From Methylotenera sp. (GTDB lineage: Bacteria; Pseudomonadota; Gammaproteobacteria; Burkholderiales; Methylophilaceae): a DNA stretch of 64,000 bases. The position numbers were made by a program, and so were the translations under genes. Shown in pieces: positions 54,164-63,673 of this stretch. The DNA is taken from NCBI RefSeq assembly GCF_030684185.1, contig NZ_JAUXOY010000014.1:94001-158000 (forward strand). The letters are read 5' to 3'. Below the pieces are notes generated by a model. The model was not told the DNA's origin. It was given only the letters and a program-made list of their open reading frames with translations, and ran no database searches. Each line of letters starts with the position of its first letter. Within the stretch, counting starts at the first letter, position 1.

Positions 54164-54738
54164 TTGGACGTTTGAACGGAATTCTGCTGGAAAAGACACC
54201 GCCGTTGGTTTTAATAGACTGCAACGGTGTGGGCTATGAGTGTGAAGTGCCAATGAGTACATTTTATAATTTGCCTGCGATTGGTGAAAAAGTAGTGATG
54301 CTGACGCATTTTGTAGTGCGTGAAGATGCGCAACTTTTGTACGGGTTTGGCAGTGACCAGGAACGCGCGACGTTTCGGCAGTTGCTTAAAGTGAATGGTA
54401 TTGGTGCAAAATCGGCGCTTTCTATTTTAAGCGGTTTATCGATTGATGATTTAGTGCAAGCCGTTGCCATGCAAGACACTGCCATGCTGACACGCGTGCC
54501 TGGCGTGGGTAAAAAAACAGCTGAGCGTCTACTGCTTGAACTTAAAGATAAATTCACAGTTTCGGGCTTAACCGCAAGTCATCCCAATCAGCCAAAATCA
54601 GCCAGTAGCGATGTGCTCAATGCACTAATTTCATTAGGGTACAATGAGCGTGAAGCATTGGCTGCAGTTAAGCTGTTGCCAGCAGACGCAACAGTGGCAG
54701 ACGGCATCAAACAAGCTTTAAAATCGTTATCAAAATAA
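54160..54738 (+). CDS. ruvA: Holliday junction branch-migration protein RuvA
   Basis: A 192-aa junction-binding tetramer subunit. N-terminal OB domain [20 protein letters not shown], two helix-hairpin-helix motifs ([41 protein letters not shown]), and the C-terminal domain III ([20 protein letters not shown]) that contacts RuvB. Start at MIGRLNG with an ATGA overlap with the prenyltransferase stop. Confidence 0.97.
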   Translation: MIGRLNGILLEKTPPLVLIDCNGVGYECEVPMSTFYNLPAIGEKVVMLTHFVVREDAQLLYGFGSDQERATFRQLLKVNGIGAKSALSILSGLSIDDLVQAVAMQDTAMLTRVPGVGKKTAERLLLELKDKFTVSGLTASHPNQPKSASSDVLNALISLGYNEREALAAVKLLPADATVADGIKQALKSLSK

Positions 54739-54785
54739 TAGTGTTAAATAAACCCCTAAAAATAAAACAAAACATTGGAGCAAAA

Positions 54786-55688
54786 ATGAAGGTTCTGAGT
54801 AAATTGTTTTTGATAATAGCGACACTTTCATTAGTGGCTTGCGGGCAACAAAGAAACAATGCTGAGGTTGCGTCGGCGCCAAGCCAAGCCATGGCACCAA
54901 TGCCTGCGAGCGATATGACTAGAGCCAAAATGGCTGAAAATTATTCTGGCGGTGAAGAGTCGCTCACAGAAATCAGTGAGCCTACTGCGACAAACGCTAC
55001 AGTAAAACGCTACATAGCCCTGCGCCATTCTCTTACTGTAGAAGCTCCAGCCAAGAAAATACAGACGGCGTTTGATAAAACGATTGCACATTGTGAACAA
55101 TTAAAATGCCAGATTTTAAGCGCGAATTACAACCGAGAAACGCCGTACAGCCCGCCATCCGCGAGTTTATCTGTTCGCATACCGCCAAGGTCCATCGAGA
55201 TTTTTCTATCTGGGCTGGCTAAAAATGCTGAAATATTGCAACACCAACGAGATAGCGAAGATAAAACTGATGCCGTGATAGACGCAGAAGCACGTATTAA
55301 AAACCTCACAGAATTTCGTGATAACCTGCGTGCAATGCTGAGTGACAAATCTGCCAAATTCAAAGACCTGATTGAGGTGCAGCGTGAGTTGGTCAATACA
55401 CAGAGCCAGCTTGATAGTATTCAGGGTGTACGAAAAGTATTGGCACAAGAAACCGAGTTGGTTGCAGTGAATATCAATTTTACTGCGCAGCAAGGCATTA
55501 CCGAACAAGGTTTTTTTGCGCCGGTGGCACGCGCTTTAGATGAGGCTGGCCAGGTATTGATGAATAGTGTTGCTGCAGTGATTACTTTTTTTATGATGGT
55601 ATTGCCATGGGTATTGTTTGGTATTCCTATGTTTATTCTAGCGCGAAAATTGTGGCCTAAAGTGATGTCGAAATGGCGGACTAAATAG
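54786..55688 (+). CDS. DUF4349 lipoprotein
   Basis: A 300-aa protein: signal with lipobox LSLVAC (Cys at about 19), a DUF4349 domain with SLTVEAPAKKIQTAFDKTIAHC, PPRSIEIFLSGLAKNAEILQ and a long coiled coil (DAEARIKNLTEFRDNLRAML, LIEVQRELVNTQSQLDSIQG), and one C-terminal membrane helix (AAVITFFMMVLPWVLFGIPMF). Start at ATG 54786 with GGAG upstream. Role unknown. Confidence 0.9.
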   Translation: MKVLSKLFLIIATLSLVACGQQRNNAEVASAPSQAMAPMPASDMTRAKMAENYSGGEESLTEISEPTATNATVKRYIALRHSLTVEAPAKKIQTAFDKTIAHCEQLKCQILSANYNRETPYSPPSASLSVRIPPRSIEIFLSGLAKNAEILQHQRDSEDKTDAVIDAEARIKNLTEFRDNLRAMLSDKSAKFKDLIEVQRELVNTQSQLDSIQGVRKVLAQETELVAVNINFTAQQGITEQGFFAPVARALDEAGQVLMNSVAAVITFFMMVLPWVLFGIPMFILARKLWPKVMSKWRTK

Positions 55689-55762
55689 CATGAACAGGCT
55701 CAGCTTGATATTGTTGCTTGATGTGCTTAAGCGCTTAAACCGGAATCAAAGGCATCATTTAA

Positions 55763-56818
55763 ATGATTAATACTAATCAGGTCACGCGAATCGCTTTAAT
55801 CGCCTTGCTCGTAATTGGCTGCGTCTATGTGCTGAAGCCTTTCATGGCAGCGGTTTTGTTTGCTGCCATATTTTGTTTGTTTACCTGGCCGTTGTATCAC
55901 CGATTATGGTTGAGCTTCGGTAAGCGTGATACCTTGGCCGCAATTACGATGACCTTACTATTGTTGGTTGCTTTGATTCTGCCTATGGCTTATCTTGCCG
56001 TAAACATGGCAGATTCTGCAGAGAGGCTATTTGATGAGATGAGCTTTACGTTGCAAAATCTGCAACCGCATGCCCCGGATTGGATGCGTAGCCTTCCGCT
56101 CATTGGCGACCAGATTAGCAACTCATGGGAGCGGGCAGCTGCCAGCCACGAAGAGCTGATGAAACTGTTGCGGCAGTATTCCGAGCCTATGCGGGCATTT
56201 GGTTTACGTGCAGTGCAATTAGTGGCGGGAGGTTTATTGCAGTTATTACTTGTGGTGTTCGTTGCTTTCTTCTTTTATCGTGATGGGGCTCGCCTGGCTG
56301 ATGGTTTGCTAGTTGCTGTACGCAGGCTTGGTGGCGAGTTGGGTGAGGAGATGTTGCATCTTTCTTGCAGTACTGTAAAAGGTGTGATGTTGGGTATTTT
56401 TGGTACTGCTTTAGCGCAATCCGCAGTAGCATTAGTGGGCTTTATAGTGGTTGGGGCACCCGTGCCGATTTTGTTAGCGTTAGCGACCTTCTTCTTATCC
56501 GTTATTCCTGTCGGCCCTCCCTTAGTATGGGGTGGTGTCTCTTTATGGCTTTATAATCATGGGGATCACGGCTGGGCGGTTTTCATGGCGCTATATGGCT
56601 TACTCGCGATTAGTAGCGTAGATAATGTGATAAAACCGATTCTGATTAGCCATTCGTCACACTTACCATTATTACTCATTGTATTAGGTGTGCTTGGTGG
56701 TGCAGTTGCCTTTGGTTTTATCGGTATTTTCCTTGGTCCGACACTATTGGCGGTCGGCTTGACGTTAATTACACATTGGATTGCCACGCAAAACAAGAGG
56801 CTGCTGGAAAAATCATGA
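55763..56818 (+). CDS. AI-2E/PerM family membrane protein
   Basis: A 351-aa protein with about eight helices; ITRIALIALLVIGCVYVLKPFMAAVLFA opens, and VGAPVPILLALATFFLSVIPVGPPLVW plus SSVDNVIKPILISHSSHLPLLLIVLGVLGG are family hallmarks. Members are permease-like; some export AI-2 or act as Na+/H+ antiporters. Specific role not determinable. Confidence 0.9.
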   Translation: MINTNQVTRIALIALLVIGCVYVLKPFMAAVLFAAIFCLFTWPLYHRLWLSFGKRDTLAAITMTLLLLVALILPMAYLAVNMADSAERLFDEMSFTLQNLQPHAPDWMRSLPLIGDQISNSWERAAASHEELMKLLRQYSEPMRAFGLRAVQLVAGGLLQLLLVVFVAFFFYRDGARLADGLLVAVRRLGGELGEEMLHLSCSTVKGVMLGIFGTALAQSAVALVGFIVVGAPVPILLALATFFLSVIPVGPPLVWGGVSLWLYNHGDHGWAVFMALYGLLAISSVDNVIKPILISHSSHLPLLLIVLGVLGGAVAFGFIGIFLGPTLLAVGLTLITHWIATQNKRLLEKS

Positions 56819-56851
56819 TGGTAGTAATCGTATAGCTACTGCTGCTTATTA

Positions 56852-57844
56852 ATGTTCGAGAAGTTAATTTTGCAAGTTATTTCACATATCAATCAATATT
56901 TTTTGAATTTATTAGCTGGCTTTACGCTAGCGATTGGACTGGTCGCGCCATTCTTTGCGCATGCTTATACCGGCATTACGATAGTGATGACAGCGCCAAC
57001 ACAAGCGAATCTTGAATTTGTCGATCAGTTTAAAGCCGAGCTGGCCAAAAGAAAACATACCAACCTTAGAACTAATGTGATTACGCTGTCTGTGGCAGAG
57101 AAGTTGGTGGTAGCAGAAAATAGTGAATTAGTGATTGCTCTGGGGGTAAAAGCACTGGAGGCTTCAAGCAAGTTAAAACATACAACACCTGTGATTGGCG
57201 TGTTTACGCCATTACCTGTTTTTAATAGTTTATTGCTAAAGAGTAAGCGTGATTTAGGTAATTTTAGCGCAATCGTATTAGATCAGCCATACGCCCGGCA
57301 AATGTCTCTTATTAAGAAAATTTTACCTGAAGCTAAAACACTGGGTATTTTACTGGGGCCAACTTCATCTCAATATGGTGACTTTTTGAAAGAAGAGGGT
57401 AAAAAAAGCGGATTTAGCATATTGGAAGGACATGTAAATCAACAAGCTGAATTAATTCCAAAATTAAAAGAACTGCTGGAAACTACTGATGCGTTAGTGG
57501 CAATACCTGACCCTTTAATTTACAGCCAGGAAACGGCACAACCCATTTTATTAACCAGTTATCGCTATCAAAAACCAATTTTTGGATATTCTCAATCTTA
57601 TGTGCGTGCGGGTGGGCTGGCTGCCGTTTATAGCAGTAGCAAACAACTGGCTAAACAGGCGGCAGAAATTGCAATTAAATCACAGCAAGCACCCGGTGAA
57701 CTGCCATTGCCGCAATCACCTAAATATTTCTCGATTATGTTGAATTACCAAGTAGCGCGTTCACTTAACATTCCTTTGCAGGATGAAGAGGCTGTCTACA
57801 AAAAAATGCTGGAGTCAGAGGCTATAGCGGGTAAAGTAAAATGA
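56852..57844 (+). CDS. ABC-type periplasmic substrate-binding-like protein
   Basis: A 330-aa protein with a long N-terminal region and membrane/signal helix (LLAGFTLAIGLVAPFFAHA), then a two-lobe ligand-binding fold (SELVIALGVKALEASSKLKHTTPVIGVF, SYRYQKPIFGYSQSYVRAGGLAAVYSSSKQLAKQAAEIA). No ABC permease or ATPase is nearby; instead its stop overlaps the ATG of a GGDEF-EAL gene, so it probably acts as its ligand sensor. Confidence 0.88.
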   Translation: MFEKLILQVISHINQYFLNLLAGFTLAIGLVAPFFAHAYTGITIVMTAPTQANLEFVDQFKAELAKRKHTNLRTNVITLSVAEKLVVAENSELVIALGVKALEASSKLKHTTPVIGVFTPLPVFNSLLLKSKRDLGNFSAIVLDQPYARQMSLIKKILPEAKTLGILLGPTSSQYGDFLKEEGKKSGFSILEGHVNQQAELIPKLKELLETTDALVAIPDPLIYSQETAQPILLTSYRYQKPIFGYSQSYVRAGGLAAVYSSSKQLAKQAAEIAIKSQQAPGELPLPQSPKYFSIMLNYQVARSLNIPLQDEEAVYKKMLESEAIAGKVK

Positions 57845-59958
57845 AAAACCTAGGCATTAAATCAAGAGTCATTTTTTTAGGTACGATACCTGCCTTGCTG
57901 TTTGCCATTATTTTAGTTGGCTATGCAGTGTCTAACATTTTCGGCGTATTGGATCAGTCACTGCAGGATCGTGGAAAAACAATAGCTTCTCAACTTGCTC
58001 CTGCAGCGGAGTACGGCGTGATTTCAGGTAACAGCCAGGTGCTGCAAAGGTTGGTGCAACAAGCGCTTTCCTATGAACAGGATCTAAGAACCGTCTTGCT
58101 GGTAGATAATCAAGGGATGACATTGGCGCTAAGCGGACGAGCGTTACCCAAAGAAGTGATTGCCGAAATAATGAAGGACAATCTCCAGCAACTCCAGCAG
58201 GACAAAGGTATTATTTTTACCTACCCCATTTACAGAAGCTTGGTTGAAATAGATGATTTTTCTAACTTAAGCAGCAAAGAGTTAGAGTTTAAAAAAGACT
58301 ATATTCCAGAAAAGATTGGTCAGGTGTATGTTGAGCTGAGTAACCAGACACTGCAAAATATCAAGCAGGATTTAATCGTAAAGATTTTCATGATAGGGTT
58401 TTTTGGTCTGCTGCTAAGCGCATTACTCGCGTGGATAATCGGTAGAAATATTACCAAACCAATCCAGGAGATTGCACATGCTGTAAATAGAGTGGGCGAA
58501 GGTGTGTTTTCACACGCCATAGTAGAAAATTCGAGTGGCGAATTAAAAACCTTACAAAGAGGCTTTAATTCAATGTCAACAAGCCTGAAGCATGCATATG
58601 AAAGTATGCAGGATAAAATTAATGATGCTACTTCAATGTTGCGATACCAGGCACAACATGACGATTTAACAGGGTTGATTAACCGTCGCGAGTTCGAAGT
58701 CCGGCTAGAGCGCTGCCTGAAAAGCGTGCATGAAAATAATGCCCAGCATGTTTTTTGCTATCTGGATTTAGATCAATTTAAATTGGTGAATGATACTTGC
58801 GGGCATTCAGCAGGAGATGAACTGCTCAAGCAGGTGAGTGTTTTGCTTTCTAATAAAATGCGCGAAAGAGACACTTTGGCGCGTTTAGGCGGTGATGAGT
58901 TCGGTCTATTGCTAGAGAACTGCACTTTGGCAGATGCGAATCAAATCAATAATGCGCTGCTTAAAACCATTCGAGATTATCGTTTTATTTACGATGATAA
59001 GATTTTTAATATTGGTGTCAGTATAGGGTTGGTTGTGATTAACCGAGGTTTTGAAAATGCCAGCGATATTATTCATGCGGCTGATTCAGCTTGTTATTCT
59101 GCGAAATCGGCAGGTCGAAATCAAAGCTTTTTATTTAATGCCGGCGATATTGAGGTGGTGCAACATCGAAGTGCGGTAGAAGCAATATCTGACATTACCG
59201 ATGAAATTGATGATCAGCAGTTTATGCTTTACTGCCAGCCAATCGTGCCGCTAAATGCTCAGGTTAATCAACTTCGTCACTATGAAATATTGCTGAGAAA
59301 AATTGACCTTGATGGGAAAATAATCCTGCCAACAACATTCATACCGTCAGCAGAGCGTTATCATTTAATGCCCAATATTGATAGATGGGTGATTAAAAAT
59401 GTATTTTTAGCTTATCGCCAAATGTTAGATATCAATGCTGAAAAGTGCGATTATGTATTCTCGATTAACTTATCAGGCACTTCGCTGGGCGATAAAAGTT
59501 TGCTTGGATTTATACAAGACATGTTTGTAAAATACTCAATTCCGCCAGAGGCTATATGCTTTGAAATTACCGAAACTGCAGCCATTGTCAATTTAAAAAA
59601 TACCATATTGCTATTTAGCGCGTTACGGAAATTAGGCTGTAGTTTTGCTTTAGATGACTTTGGTAGTGGTATGTCTTCATTTACCTATTTGAAGAATTTT
59701 GATGTAGATTATTTGAAAATCGACGGTACCTTCGTCAAGGAAATGCACGTCAATAAAATTGACCACGCTATGGTGCGTTCGATTCATAGTGTGGCAGAGG
59801 CGATGAATATTAAAACTGTGGCTGAATTTGTAGAAAATGAGGAAATTTTGAGGGAATTAAAAGCCATAGGCGTACACTATGGACAAGGCCTTTATTTGGG
59901 TGTCCCTGTAACAGTCAAAGGCATGATAGAAAATTTTTCTAAAATACATGCGAAATAA
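57841..59958 (+). CDS. transmembrane HAMP-GGDEF-EAL protein
   Basis: A 705-aa inner-membrane protein: helix (8-32), periplasmic sensor (35-178), helix (181-201), HAMP (about 201-253), GGDEF (350-354) with RERD I-site (341-344), and an EAL domain where the motif is EIL (482-484). Later EAL residues look kept (FEITETAAI, DDFGSGMSSF, KIDGTFVKEM). Periplasmic binding protein plus this receptor resembles known ligand-gated cyclic-di-GMP systems. Confidence 0.92.
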   Translation: MKNLGIKSRVIFLGTIPALLFAIILVGYAVSNIFGVLDQSLQDRGKTIASQLAPAAEYGVISGNSQVLQRLVQQALSYEQDLRTVLLVDNQGMTLALSGRALPKEVIAEIMKDNLQQLQQDKGIIFTYPIYRSLVEIDDFSNLSSKELEFKKDYIPEKIGQVYVELSNQTLQNIKQDLIVKIFMIGFFGLLLSALLAWIIGRNITKPIQEIAHAVNRVGEGVFSHAIVENSSGELKTLQRGFNSMSTSLKHAYESMQDKINDATSMLRYQAQHDDLTGLINRREFEVRLERCLKSVHENNAQHVFCYLDLDQFKLVNDTCGHSAGDELLKQVSVLLSNKMRERDTLARLGGDEFGLLLENCTLADANQINNALLKTIRDYRFIYDDKIFNIGVSIGLVVINRGFENASDIIHAADSACYSAKSAGRNQSFLFNAGDIEVVQHRSAVEAISDITDEIDDQQFMLYCQPIVPLNAQVNQLRHYEILLRKIDLDGKIILPTTFIPSAERYHLMPNIDRWVIKNVFLAYRQMLDINAEKCDYVFSINLSGTSLGDKSLLGFIQDMFVKYSIPPEAICFEITETAAIVNLKNTILLFSALRKLGCSFALDDFGSGMSSFTYLKNFDVDYLKIDGTFVKEMHVNKIDHAMVRSIHSVAEAMNIKTVAEFVENEEILRELKAIGVHYGQGLYLGVPVTVKGMIENFSKIHAK

Positions 59959-60025
59959 TGATGCAGATTTATAGCGCCGCTTACTAGCGTTCAAAAATCC
60001 ACAATATAACAATAGATATTAAATT

Positions 60026-61069
60026 ATGATAGAAACTGATCGCCTGATTGCCCCGGATGCCGAGAGTCCCCGTGAGGAAGCGTTAGAGCGCGCCTTACGC
60101 CCCAAGCTTTTAGACGAGTACGTAGGACAGGAAAAAGCACGTAGTCAGTTAGAGATTTTTATTAACGCCGCTCGAGGTCGTAGCGAGGCCTTAGACCATG
60201 TGCTGCTATTTGGTCCGCCAGGATTAGGTAAAACAACATTAGCGCATATTATTGCAAAAGAAATGGGCGTTAATATGCGCCAGACTTCAGGCCCGGTATT
60301 GGAGCGTGCAGGTGATTTAGCCGCGTTACTGACCAATTTAGAGCCTAACGATGTGCTGTTTATTGATGAGATTCATCGACTTTCACCTGTGGTTGAGGAG
60401 ATATTATACCCAGCGATGGAAGACTATCGTTTGGATATCATGATAGGAGAAGGCCCCGCTGCGCGTAGTGTTCGTCTTGATTTGCCGCCGTTTACGCTGA
60501 TTGGTGCTACCACTCGTGCAGGCATGCTCACTAACCCGTTGCGAGACCGCTTCGGTATCGTTTCACGACTGGAGTTTTACACTGCTGAAGAGCTAGCACG
60601 TATTGTGCATCGCAGTGCTGGCTTGCTGGAAGTAGAAATGGCCGATACGGGTTCGCTGGAAATTGCCAGACGCTCACGCGGCACGCCTCGCATCGCAAAT
60701 AGATTGCTCAGGCGTGTTCGAGATTACGCACAAGTGAAAGCCAACGGTATTGTGTCGTCAGAAATTGCAGATGCTGCGTTGAAAATGCTGGATGTGGATA
60801 AATTAGGCTTTGATGTAATGGATAGAAAATTGTTACTTGCCGTATTGCAAAAATTTGGCGGTGGTCCAGTTGGGTTAGATAACCTGGCAGCTGCCATTGG
60901 TGAGGAACGCGATACGATTGAAGATGTACTTGAACCATACTTGATACAGCAAGGCTATTTAATGCGCACCCCGCGCGGGCGCGTAGCGACTAATCTGGCG
61001 TATCAACATTTTGGTTTGCCTATGCCTAAGCACTTAAGTAATGAAGTTTGGCAGAGCGATGCAGCATGA
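60026..61069 (+). CDS. ruvB: Holliday junction branch-migration ATPase RuvB
   Basis: AAA+ helicase motor of RuvAB. 347 aa with Walker [10 protein letters not shown], Walker [12 protein letters not shown], sensor 1 GATTRAG and arginine finger region LRDRFGIV, and a C-terminal winged helix ([19 protein letters not shown]). Separated from ruvA by four unrelated genes. Overlaps ybgC by ATGA. Confidence 0.98.
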   Translation: MIETDRLIAPDAESPREEALERALRPKLLDEYVGQEKARSQLEIFINAARGRSEALDHVLLFGPPGLGKTTLAHIIAKEMGVNMRQTSGPVLERAGDLAALLTNLEPNDVLFIDEIHRLSPVVEEILYPAMEDYRLDIMIGEGPAARSVRLDLPPFTLIGATTRAGMLTNPLRDRFGIVSRLEFYTAEELARIVHRSAGLLEVEMADTGSLEIARRSRGTPRIANRLLRRVRDYAQVKANGIVSSEIADAALKMLDVDKLGFDVMDRKLLLAVLQKFGGGPVGLDNLAAAIGEERDTIEDVLEPYLIQQGYLMRTPRGRVATNLAYQHFGLPMPKHLSNEVWQSDAA

Positions 61070-61479
61070 GTAACAATCAGTTTTGCTGGCCTGTACGCGT
61101 ATATTATGAAGACACCGACGCAGGCGGTGTGGTTTACCACTCAAATTATTTGAATTTTATGGAGCGTGCCCGCACTGAGTGGTTGCGGGATTTGGGTTTT
61201 GAGCAGACGACGGTAAAAGATGAATTAGGCGTTATTATCGTCATCCACAGCCTTTCAATTGCCTTTAAAAGCCCTGCGAAATTTAACGATATGCTGGTAG
61301 TGAATTGTGCGCTGATTAGAGCGGGGCACAGTAGTATGGATATTATGCAAACCATTACGCGGGATGGCGTGTTGCTGATAGACGCACAAGTAAAGGCTGT
61401 GTTTGTGAACGCGGAAAATTTTAAGCCAGTGGCTATTCCGCAAGCGATTAAACAAGCCATTATGCCAATCAACGATTAA
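61066..61479 (+). CDS. ybgC: acyl-CoA thioesterase YbgC
   Basis: A 137-aa hot-dog-fold thioesterase of the Tol-Pal cluster. Active-site motif [29 protein letters not shown] with the catalytic Asp. Start at MSNNQFCW, inside the ruvB stop, rather than the track start. First gene of ybgC-tolQRAB, linked to phospholipid and envelope maintenance. Confidence 0.95.
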   Translation: MSNNQFCWPVRVYYEDTDAGGVVYHSNYLNFMERARTEWLRDLGFEQTTVKDELGVIIVIHSLSIAFKSPAKFNDMLVVNCALIRAGHSSMDIMQTITRDGVLLIDAQVKAVFVNAENFKPVAIPQAIKQAIMPIND

Positions 61480-61541
61480 AATACAACGATTAAAATACAA
61501 CGATAAAAATTACAAATGAAGAATAAACCAATGGAGCTATT

Positions 61542-62222
61542 ATGACTGTAAGTGTTGCCAATGACATGTCGATTTTCTCGCTAGTAGCGGGTGCCAGCCT
61601 GCCCGTGCAGCTGGTGATGTTAATTTTAATGATTACCTCTTTATTTTCCTGGTGGTATATATTCATCAAATTTTTTACCATCAAACGTGCAGAAGCAGAT
61701 GCTGAAAATTTTGAAAACTCGTTCTGGACAGGCGGAGATTTAAATAAGCTCTATGAAGGGCTTACTGCTGGCCGCCGTAAACCACAAGGCATGGCAAGCA
61801 TTTTTGAGGCAGGCTTTAAAGAGTATGCGCGGCATAAACAGCAGTCTCGTATGGAGGTTTCAGATGTCATGGAAGGCTCACGCCGGGCCATGCGCGCTGC
61901 TTACAACCGTGAGCTGGATGATCTTGATGCGCACCTGCCATTTTTAGCCTCAGTTGGGTCTGTAAGCCCCTATATTGGCTTGTTTGGTACCGTATGGGGC
62001 ATTATGAATGCATTTAGAGGCTTGTCTACCGTGGCGCAAGCCACGCTTAGCCAGGTTGCGCCAGGTATCGCTGAGGCATTGGTGGCAACTGCGATTGGAT
62101 TGTTCGCGGCTATTCCGGCAGTCGTTGCCTATAACCGCTTTGCTAGTTCGGTTGACAGGCTTTCGGTGCGCTATGAAAGCTTTATGGAAGAATTCACTAA
62201 CATATTGCAAAGAAAGAGCTAA
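61542..62222 (+). CDS. tolQ: Tol-Pal system proton channel TolQ
   Basis: A 226-aa three-helix subunit with LASVGSVSPYIGLFGTVWGIMNAF and GIAEALVATAIGLFAAIPAVVAYN, the TolQ/ExbB signature. Position after ybgC and before tolR/tolA decides TolQ over ExbB. RBS ATGGAGCTATT. Paralogue of the exbB at 43319. Confidence 0.97.
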   Translation: MTVSVANDMSIFSLVAGASLPVQLVMLILMITSLFSWWYIFIKFFTIKRAEADAENFENSFWTGGDLNKLYEGLTAGRRKPQGMASIFEAGFKEYARHKQQSRMEVSDVMEGSRRAMRAAYNRELDDLDAHLPFLASVGSVSPYIGLFGTVWGIMNAFRGLSTVAQATLSQVAPGIAEALVATAIGLFAAIPAVVAYNRFASSVDRLSVRYESFMEEFTNILQRKS

Positions 62223-62225
62223 ATC

Positions 62226-62624
62226 ATGGCGCGTACACAAAAACGCCGCATGATGAACGAAATCAATGTGGTGCCCTACATTGACGTGATGTTGGTTTTG
62301 TTGGTGATTTTCATGGTCACGTCACCAATGACTAATCCAGGTATCGTCGATTTGCCGAAGGTGGGGCAAGGTTTAGTGCAACATCAAGTGCCGCCAGTGG
62401 TGCTAACGGTAAAGCTCAATCAAAAAATAGAGTTGGATAATAAGCCAATGGCACGTGATGAATTGTTGTTAGCTGTTCGTCAGGCGCTCGAAAAATCACC
62501 TGAACGTTCAGTGGTAATAGCCGCCGATAAAAATGTGAAATACGACGATGTGATAAGCGTTATGGATTTGTTGAAACAAAATAAGGTCGATAAGGTTGGG
62601 CTATTGTTAGCGCCAGCTCAGTAA
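62226..62624 (+). CDS. tolR: Tol-Pal system protein TolR
   Basis: A 132-aa protein with one helix containing the proton-path Asp (EINVVPYIDVMLVLLVIFMV) and a periplasmic domain SVVIAADKNVKYDDVISVMDLL. Three bases after tolQ. Works with TolQ to energise TolA. Confidence 0.97.
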   Translation: MARTQKRRMMNEINVVPYIDVMLVLLVIFMVTSPMTNPGIVDLPKVGQGLVQHQVPPVVLTVKLNQKIELDNKPMARDELLLAVRQALEKSPERSVVIAADKNVKYDDVISVMDLLKQNKVDKVGLLLAPAQ

Positions 62625-62645
62625 GGCAAGAGCAATATAAATCAC

Positions 62646-63500
62646 ATGATTAGAGCGTACGAAAAAGAAGTTTCATGGAAAGCAGGCGGGTTGGCGATAG
62701 CCGTTCATCTTGCTTTGCTTGGCGGATTATTGATTTCATTCAATTGGAAAGCAGCGCATCCTGTTCTGAATGTAACTGAAGTTGAGTTGTGGGACAGCAT
62801 TCCAAATAGCACTGTGACTCCACCACCGCCACTGCCAGTAGTGGAGCCGGAAGTAAAAGTAGAGCCGCCACCAAAGCCAATCGAAAAAGTGCCGGAACCA
62901 CCAAAGCCAGTTGAAAGGGAAGATCCTAAGGTTGATATTGCGCTGGAGAGGAAAAAGGAGCTTGAACAAAAACAAAAAGTAATTGAGCAGAAAAAGGTAG
63001 AAGAAAAACTTAAAAAAGACAAAGCATTAGAACAAAAAAAACAGCTTGCAGCACTTCAAGAAGAAACGCGTAAAGATGAAATGCGTGATAGTGACAAGCA
63101 AATAAGCGATAAAAAAGCAAAAGATGCTTTAAAAAAACTACAGCAAGAAGCTTTGGCTGATGAAAAAACAGCTGGCGATCAACAAGCTTTGTCGGCTAAA
63201 GCTGCTACTAATGCAGGTGTGTTAGATGAGTTTAGAAATAAAATTCAAGCTAAAATTCGTGGTAATGTGAATAAAACTTTATGCGGAGAAGGCAACCCCG
63301 AGCTTAAATTTGACATTGGTTTGCTGCCAACCGGTGAGATAAGCGGCAGTCCAAAATTAGTTAAATCGAGCGGGAATGAAGCCTGCGATGAAGCTGTAGA
63401 ACGTGCGATTATTGCCTCTCAGCCACTTCCGTTGCCAAGTGACCCTTCACTTTTTTCACAATTTAGAAACTTAAAGTTAAAGTTCCGACCTAACGACTGA
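62646..63500 (+). CDS. tolA: cell envelope integrity protein TolA
   Basis: A 284-aa protein: inner-membrane anchor (GGLAIAVHLALLGGLLISF), Pro/Val-rich segment, long Lys/Glu/Ala coiled coil (about 95-190), and a C-terminal TonB/TolA-like domain (NKTLCGEGNPELKFDIGLLP, EACDEAVERAIIASQPLPLP) with two cysteines. Transmits force from TolQR to Pal and TolB during division. Confidence 0.96.
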   Translation: MIRAYEKEVSWKAGGLAIAVHLALLGGLLISFNWKAAHPVLNVTEVELWDSIPNSTVTPPPPLPVVEPEVKVEPPPKPIEKVPEPPKPVEREDPKVDIALERKKELEQKQKVIEQKKVEEKLKKDKALEQKKQLAALQEETRKDEMRDSDKQISDKKAKDALKKLQQEALADEKTAGDQQALSAKAATNAGVLDEFRNKIQAKIRGNVNKTLCGEGNPELKFDIGLLPTGEISGSPKLVKSSGNEACDEAVERAIIASQPLPLPSDPSLFSQFRNLKLKFRPND

Positions 63501-63673
63501 GCTTAAGTCTTATTTTGTGTAAAAATGTGAGTGAATGTAACAATGTGTAAATCGAGTGGCGTCAAAATATGGTTACAGTAGAATTCAACTGAACATTAAG
63601 ACTCATGGACGAGATTTTCGGGTCAAATTCCAAGATTTCAATGAATGAATTATAAAGATATTAAACATAGCCT

